Under the pieces are notes generated by a model. It was not told the origin of the DNA, made no database searches, and saw only the letters and a program-made list of their open reading frames with translations. 64,000 nucleotides of DNA. Source: Maritimibacter sp. DP1N21-5. GTDB taxonomy: Bacteria; Pseudomonadota; Alphaproteobacteria; Rhodobacterales; Rhodobacteraceae. A program made the position numbers and the translations under genes. Within the stretch, counting starts at the first letter, position 1; each line of letters begins with the position of its first letter. Shown here one piece after another: positions 16,965 to 26,307 of the stretch. Where the stretch lies: the NCBI RefSeq assembly GCF_019218295.1, contig NZ_JAHUZF010000006.1, forward strand, positions 124,001 to 188,000. The letters are read 5' to 3'.

Positions 16965-17657
16965 ATGAACATCATCTGGCTCGGCCACGGCAGCTTTCGC
17001 ATCGAAATCGGGGACCAGATCCTGCTGATCGACCCCTGGCTCACCGGCAACCCCATGCTTGCCGAAGACCAGCACGAGGCGGCCATCCAGGACGCCACCC
17101 ACATCCTCGTCACGCATGGCCATTTCGACCACACCGCCGACAGCGTTGCGATCAGCCAGAAGACCGGCGCACCAGTCTCGGCCATCTTCGAGCTGGGCAA
17201 CCTGCTCTTTGCCAAGGGCGCGATCCAAGGTCATGCATACGGTCGCGGCGGCACGATCAGCCTTGGTAACGTCACCGCGACCCTGGTGCCGGCATCGCAC
17301 TCATCCTCCATCGGAGACGACGAGAACCCGCGCTATTCGGGCCAGGAATGCGGGTTCATCATTCGCGGCGAAGACAAGGTGATCTATGTCTCGGGCGACA
17401 CTGACATCATGGCGGACATGTCGTGGATCGGCGACTACCACAAACCCGATATCGGCATCCTGTCGGCAGGGGGATATTATACCATGGACATGGCCGGCGC
17501 CGCCTATGCCGCCCGGCACTTCTTTCACTTCGATACTGTAATCCCATGTCATTACAGGACTTTCCCGCTCCTCGAACAATCGGCAGAGGTGCTGAAGGAG
17601 GGGTTGCCGGGCGTCAAGGTGATCGAGCCGGAGGTCATGCAGCCCATCACCCTCTGA
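16965..17657 (+). CDS. UPF0173 metal-dependent hydrolase (metallo-beta-lactamase fold)
   Basis: A 230-residue cytoplasmic protein of the UPF0173 family. Metal ligands are clear: LVTHGHFDHTAD (HxHxDH), ASHSSSIG, VSGDTDIM and PCHYRTFP at the end. The opening MNIIWLGHGSFRI is typical. Length matches the family; substrates are unproven for most members. GGGAG lies seven bases before the ATG. It is monocistronic on the plus strand and converges on tadA with about 33 bases between the stops. Confidence 0.9.
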   Translation: MNIIWLGHGSFRIEIGDQILLIDPWLTGNPMLAEDQHEAAIQDATHILVTHGHFDHTADSVAISQKTGAPVSAIFELGNLLFAKGAIQGHAYGRGGTISLGNVTATLVPASHSSSIGDDENPRYSGQECGFIIRGEDKVIYVSGDTDIMADMSWIGDYHKPDIGILSAGGYYTMDMAGAAYAARHFFHFDTVIPCHYRTFPLLEQSAEVLKEGLPGVKVIEPEVMQPITL

Positions 17658-17690
17658 CACGGCACATCCCGAAGCCTTCAAAGGAAATAG

Positions 17691-18140
17691 CTACCGCCGA
17701 GATGCGAAAAACTGCTTCAACAGGTCCTCGGCCTCTGTCGCTGCAATCCCGTCATAGACCTCGGGCACATGATGCGCTTGGGGATGCGAAAACACCCGCG
17801 CCCCATGGGCCACACCGCCGGACTTGGGATCTGACGCGCCATAATACACCCGCGCAATCCGCGCCGCCGCAATCGCCGCCGCACACATGGCGCAAGGTTC
17901 CAGCGTCACGTAAAGATCATGGCCCACCAGCCGCTCCGACCCAGCATCAGCACAAGCCGCCCGGATCGCCAGAACCTCTGCATGGGCCGTCGGATCGTTC
18001 AACTCCCGCGTCCGGTTGCCCGCCCGCGCCACGATCTGCCCGGCAGGCGACACCACAACAGCGCCCACAGGCACCTCGCCCCGCGCACCCGCCGCCCGCG
18101 CCTCCTCCAGCGCCTGATCCATGAATGACCGAAACTCCAT
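17691..18140 (-). CDS. tadA: tRNA(adenine-34) deaminase TadA
   Basis: A 149-residue zinc deaminase that makes inosine at the wobble position of tRNA-Arg(ACG). The cytidine-deaminase motif is complete: DPTAHAEVLAIR (HAE, with the proton-shuttle Glu) and TLEPCAMCAAAI (PCxxC zinc ligands). ATG 18140 (MEFRSFM) fits the family start; an upstream in-frame GTG would add 12 unlikely residues. It is divergent from the pseudouridine synthase gene at 18197. Confidence 0.95.
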   Translation of the reverse strand: MEFRSFMDQALEEARAAGARGEVPVGAVVVSPAGQIVARAGNRTRELNDPTAHAEVLAIRAACADAGSERLVGHDLYVTLEPCAMCAAAIAAARIARVYYGASDPKSGGVAHGARVFSHPQAHHVPEVYDGIAATEAEDLLKQFFASRR

Positions 18141-18196
18141 GGCGCTTCCCTGCCACGCCGCTTGCCTGCCGCGCAACCCGGCGGTAAGCCCGGCCC

Positions 18197-18997
18197 ATGA
18201 CCCAAGACACCCCCAAAGGCGACCGCATCGCCAAGGTTCTCGCCCGCGCCGGTATCGCCAGCCGCCGCGGCGCGGAAGATATCATCGCCGCTGGCCGCGT
18301 GAGCGTGAATGGCAAGCAGATCGACAGCCCGGCGCTGAACGTAACCGACAGCGACAAGATCACAGTGGATGGCAAACCCCTGCAAGCCCCTGATCCTGAA
18401 AGACTTTGGCTCTACCACAAGCCTGCTGGGCTGGTGACGACCACAAAGGATGAACAAGGCCGCAAGACTATCTTCGATGCCCTGCCAGACGACATGCCGC
18501 GCGTGATGAGCGTCGGACGGCTCGACCTCAATTCCGAAGGGCTCCTGCTGCTGACCAACGATGGCGGGATCAAGCGCAAGCTCGAACTGCCTTCGACCGG
18601 TTGGATGCGGCGCTACCGCGTGCGGGTGAACGGTCGGCCAACCGATCCGCAGCTTGAACCCTTACGCAAGGGCGTCACGGTCGAGGGCGAGCACTTCCAG
18701 CCCATGCAGGTCACGCTGGACCGCCAGCAGGGTGCCAATGCCTGGCTCACCGTCGGCTTGCGCGAAGGCAAGAACCGCGAGATCCGGCGCGCGATGGACA
18801 GCATCGGCCTCGCCGTGAACCGGCTGATCCGCGTCAGCTACGGTCCTTTCCAACTGGGCGAGTTGAAACAGGGCGCGGTCGAGGAGGTGCGCAGACGGAT
18901 CGTGCGCGACCAACTGGGTCTTGATCCTGAACCAGAGACCGGTACGGCCAAACCCAAGGGCAAACCCCGCCGCACGCGCAAGCCGCCTCGACGGTAA
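18197..18997 (+). CDS. rRNA pseudouridine synthase, RsuA/RluB/E/F family
   Basis: A 266-residue enzyme that isomerises uridine in rRNA. An N-terminal S4 RNA-binding domain ([20 protein letters not shown] ... VNGKQID) precedes the catalytic domain with the family motif [17 protein letters not shown], which holds the catalytic Asp. The C-terminus is a basic tail ([15 protein letters not shown]). Layout and length are closest to RluB, which modifies 23S U2605, but RluE/F cannot be excluded. The gene diverges from tadA by 56 bases. Confidence 0.92.
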   Translation: MTQDTPKGDRIAKVLARAGIASRRGAEDIIAAGRVSVNGKQIDSPALNVTDSDKITVDGKPLQAPDPERLWLYHKPAGLVTTTKDEQGRKTIFDALPDDMPRVMSVGRLDLNSEGLLLLTNDGGIKRKLELPSTGWMRRYRVRVNGRPTDPQLEPLRKGVTVEGEHFQPMQVTLDRQQGANAWLTVGLREGKNREIRRAMDSIGLAVNRLIRVSYGPFQLGELKQGAVEEVRRRIVRDQLGLDPEPETGTAKPKGKPRRTRKPPRR

Positions 18998-19144
18998 GCT
19001 CATATGTGACACGCGGCGTGAAACTTTCCCCTTGTGCCCGTCATTTGCGCGTCACACCTCTCATGCAGTGGAGGGGACGCGCGCACCCCTAGTGCCGCAC
19101 CCGCAAAGCGGCTATATATCTGATAGCCAACAGGGAACTACGGG

Positions 19145-19234
19145 ATGGAGCCGACCGCTTTTCAGAAAATCGCCTTTGCCGCATTGCTGGCATTGATGTT
19201 CGGCGTGACACTGGGTTTGCTCGGTGGCCTCTGA
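19145..19234 (+). CDS. Possible 29-residue membrane peptide
   Basis: ATG 19145 opens a 29-codon frame: a short polar start (MEPTAFQK) followed by a single hydrophobic helix (AFAALLALMFGVTLGLLGGL). AGGGA lies eight bases upstream, good spacing. It ends five bases before the M23 peptidase start and would be the first gene of the TelA/XpaC series. No family is recognised; small size makes this tentative. Confidence 0.4.
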   Translation: MEPTAFQKIAFAALLALMFGVTLGLLGGL

Positions 19235-19238
19235 CCTG

Positions 19239-19922
19239 ATGATGAAGCGTCAACCTCACCGTCGCTGCGCCCGCAGCGTTTTGAGTGGCAAAGCGGTGGC
19301 ATTGATCAGCGCTCTGATCTGCACGCCCGATTCACCGCTGCTCGCGAGGAATGTCGGCGAAATTACATACCCGGCGGGCGCTCCGAAAATCATCTCGGAC
19401 TTCCGGTCGCGCACCAACGTTCGCGGCGGTTTGCGGCTGTCAGTCCACCAAGGCATTGATTTGGCCGGTCCAAACGGCAGCCAGATCATTGCCGCAGCCG
19501 ACGGGCGCGTACTTGAGACGGATGTCGGATCTTGCTGGGGGCCAACTGTCGTTATCGACCACGGCATCGGCCGGGATGGCAAGCCTCTGATTGCGGCCTA
19601 CGGGCACCTTGGTCAAATGCAGGTCAAGTCCGGCCAGAGCGTACGCCGCGGGCAGTTGATCGGTACGCTAGGCAACAACCAGCGCGACTTCAGATGTATC
19701 GGCGGCGTGCGCCACCTGCATTTCCAGCTGGGCCGCGCGTGGCGCGGACCGGAAAAGGGCACGTTCTGGGGCCACATGCGCTATCTGCGGGATGGCAAAC
19801 GAGGCACCAATCCGCATCAATACTGGGCAGACGGGCCCAATCGTGTCACCTGTTTCGACGCCGGACGCAGCTATCCCGCCGGAACGCTGACCTACCCCGT
19901 GCCCTGCGCCGGAGGAGCCTGA
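19239..19922 (+). CDS. M23-family peptidase (LytM-type)
   Basis: About 227 residues. A basic N-terminus and hydrophobic segment (about 14-30) suggest export. The LytM fold is clear: HQGIDLAGPNGSQIIAAADG with the first zinc ligands (HxxxD), VVIDHG, YGHLGQMQVKSGQSV, and the second HxH in RHLHFQLG. It could be a peptidoglycan endopeptidase. The C-terminus is long and Cys-containing (VTCFDAG, VPCAGG). ATG 19239 is chosen; GTG 19224 is in frame. It is followed after four bases by xpaC. Confidence 0.88.
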   Translation: MMKRQPHRRCARSVLSGKAVALISALICTPDSPLLARNVGEITYPAGAPKIISDFRSRTNVRGGLRLSVHQGIDLAGPNGSQIIAAADGRVLETDVGSCWGPTVVIDHGIGRDGKPLIAAYGHLGQMQVKSGQSVRRGQLIGTLGNNQRDFRCIGGVRHLHFQLGRAWRGPEKGTFWGHMRYLRDGKRGTNPHQYWADGPNRVTCFDAGRSYPAGTLTYPVPCAGGA

Positions 19923-19926
19923 GACC

Positions 19927-20826
19927 ATGGCCAAACGCTTTGGCGGCAAGTACAGCCCCGACCCGACCGACGCACCCGACACAGGCGACCGCCCGGCTTT
20001 TGATCGGGCCAAGGTGGACCCGGTTGGCGCGCGCGCCAACCTGATGTTCCTGCCCGCCATACCGATGGTGTTTCTGGCATTGAACGATGGGGCGACCGGG
20101 CTTGTGACCGCGCTGGTATCTGCCGCCGTGCTGACCGGCGGCGCATTCATGCTGCGCGAGGGGCTGAAGGCTGAAGCCGCATACCATACCCGCAAGGTCG
20201 CGCGCCGACCTGCCCTGCCGCGCAAGATCATCGCGGCCTTCCTCGTTGGTTTCGGCATCACGCTGGCTGCCTATCGCTCCGATCCGGGCATCATCGCACC
20301 TCTGCTCTACGGGCTGGCCGCCTTTGGCCTGCACTTGGCCGCTTTCGGCATCGACCCTCTGAAATCCAAGGGCCTCGAAGGCGTCGACAGCTTCCAACAA
20401 GACCGCGTTGCCCGCGTCGTGGATGGGGCCGAAGAGTTGCTGGCCGACATGCGCGACGCCATGAAGCGCGCCGAAGATCGCAAGATGGAACTGCGTCTCG
20501 ACCAGTTCCAGACCACCGTGCGCGACCTCATCCGCACGGTCGAGGAAGACCCGCGCGACCTGACCGCGGCACGCAAATATCTGGGCGTCTACCTGATCGG
20601 TGCGCGCGACGCGACGATCAAGTTCGCCGACATCTACGGGCGCAGCCGCGACGCGCAGGCCCGCACCGACTACGCAGCCCTTCTGGACGATCTGGAAGAG
20701 AACTTCGCCGCGCGCACCCGCAAATTGCTCACCGAGGATCGCTCCGACCTCACCATCGAAATCGACGTGCTGCGCGACCGCTTGCAGCGCGAAGGCGTGC
20801 GCGTGTCGCCCGCCGATGACGCTTAA
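19927..20826 (+). CDS. XpaC-family protein (5-bromo-4-chloroindolyl phosphate hydrolysis protein)
   Basis: A 299-residue protein with a disordered N-terminus (about 1-35), four hydrophobic segments (about 38-70 and 98-140) and a cytoplasmic helical C-terminal half (about 150-299) of the XpaC type. The VDSFQQDRVARVVDGAEELL and YLGVYLIGARDATIKFADIY blocks fit that family. In Bacillus, xpaC stands next to a TelA homologue (yaaN), just as here. Its biochemical role is unknown; the historical name reflects a hydrolysis phenotype. It starts four bases after the M23 gene and ends 16 bases before telA. Confidence 0.85.
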   Translation: MAKRFGGKYSPDPTDAPDTGDRPAFDRAKVDPVGARANLMFLPAIPMVFLALNDGATGLVTALVSAAVLTGGAFMLREGLKAEAAYHTRKVARRPALPRKIIAAFLVGFGITLAAYRSDPGIIAPLLYGLAAFGLHLAAFGIDPLKSKGLEGVDSFQQDRVARVVDGAEELLADMRDAMKRAEDRKMELRLDQFQTTVRDLIRTVEEDPRDLTAARKYLGVYLIGARDATIKFADIYGRSRDAQARTDYAALLDDLEENFAARTRKLLTEDRSDLTIEIDVLRDRLQREGVRVSPADDA

Positions 20827-20842
20827 CGATAAGGATCAAGTC

Positions 20843-22039
20843 ATGTCCGAAACAGTTCGCCAAAAGGCCGAAGCCGCTCTTGCACAGGTCGAGGAAGTCA
20901 CCGCCGTGGTGCTGCCCGAACCCAAGGACGCCAACGCGATTGTCCCGCTGGAACAGGCCGACGCGCCCGTTGGCACCGAAATCCGCGCCCGTATGGACGA
21001 GATCGACATGGAAGACACGCAATCCATCGTGTCTTTCGGCTCTGCCGCGCAGGCAGAGTTGCAGGAAATCAGCCAGTCCATGCTGCAGGACGTCCGAAAC
21101 AAGGATGTGGGCCCGGCAGGCGACAGCTTGCGCAATATCGTGACCACAATCCGGGGCTTTTCGGTTTCCGAACTCGATGTCCGGCGCGAGCGCAGCTTCT
21201 GGGAGAAGCTTCTGGGCCGCGCGGCCCCCTTTGCCAAGTTCACTGCCAAGTTCGAAACGGTGCAGGGCCAGATCGACAAGATCACCGACGATCTGCTTTC
21301 GCATGAGCACACGCTTCTGAAAGACATCAAGTCGCTCGACCTGCTCTATGAAAAGACACTGCAATTCTACGACGAGTTGGCGCTCTACATCGCGGCGGGC
21401 GAGGAGAAGATCAAGGAACTGGACGACAAGGTGATTCCCGCCAAACAGGCCGAAGTGGATGCCGCCGCCGAGGATGACCAGGTGATGAAAGCGCAGGAAC
21501 TGCGCGACCTGCGCGCCGCCCGCGACGATCTGGAGCGGCGGGTACACGACCTGAAACTGACCCGTCAGGTGACGATGCAATCCCTGCCCTCGATCCGGCT
21601 GGTGCAGGAAAACGACAAGAGCCTTGTCACCAAGATCAACTCCACCCTCGTCAACACCGTGCCGCTTTGGGAAACACAACTGGCTCAGGCCGTAACCATC
21701 CAGCGCAGCGCCGAAGCGGCGGCTGCCGTGCGTGACGCCAACGACCTGACCAACGAGTTGCTCACTGCCAACGCCGCCAACCTGCGCGAAAGCAACAAGG
21801 CGATCCGAACCGAGATGGAGCGCGGCGTCTTCGACATCGAGGCCGTCAAGCAAGCCAATGCCGACCTGATCGGCACCATCGAGGAAAGCCTGCAGATCGC
21901 CGACGAGGGCAAAGCCAAGCGTGCGGCTGCCGAGGAAGAACTGAAGAAGATGGAGGCCGAACTGCGCGACACACTTGCGTCGGCCAAGGCCCGCAAGGAT
22001 GGCGTGGGCGACACCGCTGGCACTTCGGTTCCGAACTGA
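20843..22039 (+). CDS. Toxic anion resistance protein, TelA family
   Basis: A 398-residue cytoplasmic, mostly helical protein. The TelA domain covers about 45-385: SFWEKLLGRAAPFAKF, the coiled-coil VQGQIDKITDDLLSHEHTLL, YEKTLQFYDELALYI, LRDLRAARDDLERRVHDLKL, TMQSLPSIRLVQENDKSL and the VPLWETQLAQAV block. TelA proteins are linked to tellurite and cell-wall antibiotic tolerance, but the mechanism is not known. It sits in an operon-like run with XpaC and a lipoprotein; gaps are 16 and 11 bases. ATG 20843 follows AAGGATCAAGTC. Confidence 0.93.
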   Translation: MSETVRQKAEAALAQVEEVTAVVLPEPKDANAIVPLEQADAPVGTEIRARMDEIDMEDTQSIVSFGSAAQAELQEISQSMLQDVRNKDVGPAGDSLRNIVTTIRGFSVSELDVRRERSFWEKLLGRAAPFAKFTAKFETVQGQIDKITDDLLSHEHTLLKDIKSLDLLYEKTLQFYDELALYIAAGEEKIKELDDKVIPAKQAEVDAAAEDDQVMKAQELRDLRAARDDLERRVHDLKLTRQVTMQSLPSIRLVQENDKSLVTKINSTLVNTVPLWETQLAQAVTIQRSAEAAAAVRDANDLTNELLTANAANLRESNKAIRTEMERGVFDIEAVKQANADLIGTIEESLQIADEGKAKRAAAEEELKKMEAELRDTLASAKARKDGVGDTAGTSVPN

Positions 22040-22050
22040 CCGAAAAAACG

Positions 22051-23040
22051 ATGCTCGGGGCACGGATCAGACGCAGGATGACGGCATGGGGCGGCCTCGT
22101 CGCCCTTGGGCTTCTTGCGGCCTGCGACGTGTTCCAGCCCGTCGAACCCGTGCTGACGCCGAAAGTGCGGCCAGCCGGACTGGCACCACCACCGGTCCCG
22201 GACATCCAGGCGACGTCGCAGGAAAGTGCGGCCTTGCGCGCCTATCTGGCACAGGTCCAGTCCAGCCAACTGACCTCCGGGCTGCTCAGGCAGGATGGCG
22301 GCGGGCCGGACACGCCCTTCACCTCCGACATGCTGGCCCGCAATTTCGAAGAGATCGTGTTCTTCAACGAATATGCCAGTCCCGGCGTCCGCCCCGGCGC
22401 GCCCAGCGCCCTGCGCCGATGGGCGGCACCTGTGCGCATTGGGATCGAGTTTGGTGCGTCGGTCCCGCCCAGTCAGCGCACGCGCGACACCAATGATGTG
22501 ATCGCCTATGCCCGGCGATTGTCGCAAGCGACGGGCCACCCCATTTCGGTGTCCGACAATCCGAATTTCCTGGTCTTTTTCGTCTCGGAAGACGACCGGG
22601 CCGCTGCGCTGAATGCGCGCGCCACCCGTTTGCCTGCGGTAAACCGGATCAACGTGGGGCCGGTACGGGATCTGCCCAGTGATGCTTATTGCGCCGTCGC
22701 AGCCTATGCAGGCGGCGCCGAAAAATCGACCTACACCGCGGCCGTTGCCGTGATACGGTCGGAGAACCCCGACCTCTTGCGACTGTCCTGCATTCACGAG
22801 GAGCTTGCCCAGGGCCTTGGCCTTGCCAATGACAGCCCGGATGCGCGCCCGTCGATCTTCAATGACGACGATGAGTTCGCGCTGCTGACAGGTCATGATG
22901 AGCTGCTGCTGGGTATGCTCTACGACGACCGTCTGCGCCCTGGCATGGGGCTGGTCGAAGCGCAACCTATCGTCGCCGACCTGGCGCGGGAGAAGCTGGG
23001 CGAAGACATCGCAGAACTGCAGGCCAGCGCTCAACAATAG
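22051..23040 (+). CDS. DUF2927 lipoprotein
   Basis: A 329-residue protein with an arginine-rich n-region and a lipobox (ALGLLAAC), so probably membrane-anchored in the periplasm. The DUF2927 domain spans about 95-300 with RKW-like RRWAAPVRIGIEFG, the conserved CIHEELAQGLGLANDSPDARPSIFNDD block (a His/Glu pair resembling a zincin-like site) and LLTGHDELLLGMLYD. The function is unknown. The gap to telA is 11 bases. Start could alternatively be ATG 22078. Confidence 0.85.
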   Translation: MLGARIRRRMTAWGGLVALGLLAACDVFQPVEPVLTPKVRPAGLAPPPVPDIQATSQESAALRAYLAQVQSSQLTSGLLRQDGGGPDTPFTSDMLARNFEEIVFFNEYASPGVRPGAPSALRRWAAPVRIGIEFGASVPPSQRTRDTNDVIAYARRLSQATGHPISVSDNPNFLVFFVSEDDRAAALNARATRLPAVNRINVGPVRDLPSDAYCAVAAYAGGAEKSTYTAAVAVIRSENPDLLRLSCIHEELAQGLGLANDSPDARPSIFNDDDEFALLTGHDELLLGMLYDDRLRPGMGLVEAQPIVADLAREKLGEDIAELQASAQQ

Positions 23041-23125
23041 CACATTGCCGTGAGGCCACCTGTCTGACCACAAGCCCGTACATATGTGCGCTTCATCACA
23101 TGAAACGCACAAGGTCGGCCCCATC

Positions 23126-23596
23126 ATGCTCTCCACGCTCACAGCCTTTCCCCTGCGCATTGTCCTGATCGCGGGCCTGATCGGCGAGCTTGCTTTCGAA
23201 GCCTATGCTTGGCTCATGTCCCCCCTGATCTTCGGCGTCGTGCTCGAACCCAGCAACCTGATCGCGGCACTCGCCAGGATCTACCTCGATGCATCGCTCG
23301 GCTACGGGGCAGCCTTTGCGGTGCACTTCGCCATCGGTGTCGTGGGGTTCGGCAGCGCCGTCTGGCTGATCCACCGCCTCAGCGGCCTGCGCCCGGAACT
23401 GGCGGGGGCACTGACCGGCCTTGCGCTCTGGTTCGTGGCGCAAGGCGGCCTCGCCCAATTGGTCGGGCGCGACTTCATGATGGGGTTCGGTGCATACACA
23501 CAGTCGTCCTTTGTCGGCCATGTCGGCATGGCAACGATCATGGGGGCCGTCATCGCGCGACTGCAAGCGCGCCACCGCGCAGAACGAACTGCGTAA
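23126..23596 (+). CDS. Integral membrane protein of unknown function
   Basis: About 156 residues with four likely membrane helices (about 8-30, 50-72, 78-98, 115-140) and little outside the membrane. No family is recognised. The first helix, LRIVLIAGLIGELAFEAYAW, is followed by a loop and a Gly/Phe-rich second helix. It lies between the DUF2927 lipoprotein and the SPFH gene on the same strand, 85 and 91 bases from them. Start ATG 23126 preferred over 23084. Confidence 0.65.
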   Translation: MLSTLTAFPLRIVLIAGLIGELAFEAYAWLMSPLIFGVVLEPSNLIAALARIYLDASLGYGAAFAVHFAIGVVGFGSAVWLIHRLSGLRPELAGALTGLALWFVAQGGLAQLVGRDFMMGFGAYTQSSFVGHVGMATIMGAVIARLQARHRAERTA

Positions 23597-23687
23597 ACGG
23601 CTGCCACACGCACGTGCCGTCAAAACCCTTCGCACTTGCTGCCATGGCATCCTATATTGGCTGCAACTGAATACAAAGGGCACCGCA

Positions 23688-24797
23688 ATGAGCATTTTCG
23701 ATTTCCTCTCCGGCCAGTTCATCGACGTCATCCACTGGGTCGACGACAGCCGGGACACGATGGTCTGGCGGTTCGAACGCGAGGGGCACGAGATCAAATA
23801 CGGTGCCAAGCTGACGGTGCGCGAGGGGCAAGCTGCCGTCTTCGTGCACGAAGGCCAACTGGCCGACGTCTTCACCCCCGGTCTCTACATGCTCGAGACC
23901 AACAACATGCCCATCATGACGACGCTGCAGCACTGGGATCACGGCTTCAAAAGCCCGTTCAAATCCGAGGTCTATTTCGTCAACACCACCCGCTTCAACG
24001 ACCTGAAATGGGGCACCAAGAACCCGATCATCTGCCGCGATCCGGAATTCGGCCCCGTGCGCCTGCGCGCCTTCGGCACTTACTCGGTCAAGGTGGCGGA
24101 CCCTGCGCGGTTCCTGGTCGAGATCGTCGGCACCGACGGCGAATTCACGATGGACGAGATCAGCTTCCAGATCCGCAACATCATCGTGCAGGAGATGTCC
24201 CGCAGCCTTGCCAAGTCCGGCATCCCGGTCATGGACATGGCCGCCAACACGCGCGAACTGGGCCAACTTGTGGCCAAGGAAATCAGCGCCCAAATCACCG
24301 AATACGGGCTCACCCTGCCCGAGCTCTACATCGAAAACATCTCGCTGCCGCCGGCGGTCGAGGAGGTGATGGACAAGCGGTCCTCCATGGGCGTGATCGG
24401 AAATCTCAACGAATACATGCAGTTCCAGGCGGCAGAAGCGCTTGGCCGTGAGGGCAGCGGCGCATCTGACGCGATGCAGGCCGGGCTGGGCGCGGCGATG
24501 GGCCTGCAAATGGGTCAGCAGGCTGCATCCCCCGGCCCCTGGGGCGCGCAACCTGCACGCGGCGGCGCCACACCGCCGCCCCCGCCTGTCGAACATGTCT
24601 GGCACGTGGCAGAAAACGGCGAGACGAAGGGCCCGTTCTCCAAGGCACAGCTGGGTCGCATGGCGCAAGCGGGCGAGCTGTCTCGCGAAAGCTATGTCTG
24701 GACAGCAGGCCAGGACGGCTGGATGAAGGCAGAGGACGTGACTGAATTGGCCCAGCTTTTCACCATCCTGCCGCCACCACCGCCGCCCGGGGTGTAA
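23688..24797 (+). CDS. SPFH-domain protein with C-terminal GYF_2 domain (YdjI-like)
   Basis: A 369-residue protein. The N-terminus MSIFDFLSGQFIDVIHW, VREGQAAVFVHEGQLADVF and VYFVNTTRFNDLKWGTKNPI follow Bacillus subtilis YdjI nearly residue for residue. The SPFH domain is about 30-245, with a helix to about 265, a Gly/Ala/Pro linker, and a C-terminal GYF_2 domain (WHVAENGETKGPFSKAQLGR ... SYVWTAGQDGWMKAEDV). YdjI carries a zinc ribbon at this place, so the tail has been swapped. In Bacillus, YdjI with YdjG/YdjH places PspA at stressed membranes. The zinc-ribbon partner gene lies at 26724. Confidence 0.93.
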   Translation: MSIFDFLSGQFIDVIHWVDDSRDTMVWRFEREGHEIKYGAKLTVREGQAAVFVHEGQLADVFTPGLYMLETNNMPIMTTLQHWDHGFKSPFKSEVYFVNTTRFNDLKWGTKNPIICRDPEFGPVRLRAFGTYSVKVADPARFLVEIVGTDGEFTMDEISFQIRNIIVQEMSRSLAKSGIPVMDMAANTRELGQLVAKEISAQITEYGLTLPELYIENISLPPAVEEVMDKRSSMGVIGNLNEYMQFQAAEALGREGSGASDAMQAGLGAAMGLQMGQQAASPGPWGAQPARGGATPPPPPVEHVWHVAENGETKGPFSKAQLGRMAQAGELSRESYVWTAGQDGWMKAEDVTELAQLFTILPPPPPPGV

Positions 24798-24894
24798 CAG
24801 ACACCTGTAGCGCCCGCCTTTGGCACGAACCATGGAAGCGTAGTGTCGCCTTTGCGGCGGCACCATCAATCACGCCGCCTGCGCTCCGTATTCG

Positions 24895-25737
24895 CTAAAG
24901 CTTCACTCCACAGCTCACATCGCCTGCCTTATGCGGATCAATCGCAAGCTGATATTCTGGAATTTTTTCACCTTTGCACCAATAGAATTCCCGAGTGGTT
25001 TCACCCTGCATCAGAAACTCCCGCGCCAAGCCCTGGGCATGGAATTCCCGCATGGTCCCATCTTCAACGATGTAATCTCCGTTCTTCTTCTTGGTCGTGG
25101 GCTTAGTATTGAGAAGATCATCAACATATGGAATTCTTTTTACCAAGTTTGCCATGGTCTTTTTGAGAATGGTCACATTCATACCGTTGTGCCAATCGTA
25201 GTCATCGAACACTTTGTACGTAAATTTCATATCGTATCGCACCTGGTTTCCGTCCGGGGTAACCAAAACCTCCCCCATGCCCCAACATTGATATCCGTGC
25301 ATTGCGAAATACCAGTTCGGACACTCTTCTTTGCGCACTGCAGCAGACTCCGGCCGGGCTGACGCAAAGCTGTGACGTCCAAACGGCAGCGTCTCCACAT
25401 AAGCCTTGGCCTGACCAACCTCTTCAGTAAATCTTTTGTGCGCAGCAGGTGAAGACGCAATGATGTTTTCTACATTCAGATCCAAGTCTCTTCCTGAAGC
25501 TGTGAAGTAGTGTTCAAGATGCCGGCGCGTGTCTTTCCCAACCAATCCACTCAAAGTGTTCAGGAAAAGAAAGCTGGTCATCTTTTCCTTTAGCGCGATC
25601 ATATCAGCTGTTTCAGGTTTCGAATTGAATTTACCAAAAATACGACTTCTCTCACCCTTGAGATAGCTGTCAACGACCACTTTTGGATCACAATTTCCGG
25701 GCATATAATGCGTGCTTGATTTGGCTTGAGTTGGCAT
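24895..25737 (-). CDS. Orphan protein of 280 residues, low GC
   Basis: Not recognised. A soluble protein without signal peptide or membrane segment. Visible features: KHRFTEEV-type helix at about 110-130, a Trp/Tyr/Cys-rich centre (NWYFAMHGYQCWGMGEVLV), an aromatic DDYDWHNGMNV, a basic TTKKKNG, and FHAQGLAREFLMQGETTREF near the end. GAGG lies four bases before the ATG. GC is clearly lower than the neighbours and it runs against them, splitting the SPFH/zinc-ribbon pair, which suggests horizontal acquisition. It could be an effector or enzyme; I do not assign one. Confidence 0.6.
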   Translation of the reverse strand: MPTQAKSSTHYMPGNCDPKVVVDSYLKGERSRIFGKFNSKPETADMIALKEKMTSFLFLNTLSGLVGKDTRRHLEHYFTASGRDLDLNVENIIASSPAAHKRFTEEVGQAKAYVETLPFGRHSFASARPESAAVRKEECPNWYFAMHGYQCWGMGEVLVTPDGNQVRYDMKFTYKVFDDYDWHNGMNVTILKKTMANLVKRIPYVDDLLNTKPTTKKKNGDYIVEDGTMREFHAQGLAREFLMQGETTREFYWCKGEKIPEYQLAIDPHKAGDVSCGVKL

Positions 25738-26307
25738 ATTACCTCAACGAATTAAAATGAATGTCTACCGCCATAGATTATGTCGATCAGATAATCACAG
25801 TAAATGACACAGCCCAGACGGGACGGGAGGTTTGCCGACCGATACGGCAAAATACGGCAAATGTCCGCTGATGTATGGCGGTCTTTTCAGTTTGCTGTTG
25901 CGGCTTCCAACAGCAGCATATCCAGCGGCGGTTACTAAATTTCGAAGCCCAGCGCTCCAGCGGCTAGGAGTGGTTGGAAGACATCAATCAGACGGAGGTG
26001 GCGAACCCTTTGCAAAGGCCGCCACGCTACCGGTATTCGGCGAAGGACCAAGAAGCCGCCTGCGCATGGCAAAGAAACCCGACAACGCGCATGGGCTCTT
26101 GCAAAGACAGCACGTGGAACTCTCAGGGCCATAGGCATACCAAACCCTCTGCCTCGCTAGAGCCCCCCCGCACCCCATCTTGTCGGCTTTCCAGCTGAAT
26201 GGAAACTCGCGTTGTTCACAAAGTGAAAGCCCACCTTCTTACACCATTCGATATAGCCAACATCTGTCCAGACCAGTACGCTCGACGATACTGACACAGG
26301 AACAGCC
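25738..26307. other. Gene-poor stretch beside the orphan gene
   Basis: About 570 bases without a supportable gene. Short frames on both strands have no family resemblance or ribosome binding site. A short direct repeat ACGGCAAAATACGGCAAAT occurs near 25844. With the orphan gene it forms a 1.4-kb segment that looks inserted, but no transposase, terminal repeat or attachment site is visible. Confidence 0.4.

Noticed and set aside
25832..26134. Possible 100-residue protein in the gene-poor stretch
   Set aside because: No family similarity, no ribosome binding site and unusual composition; more likely non-coding.
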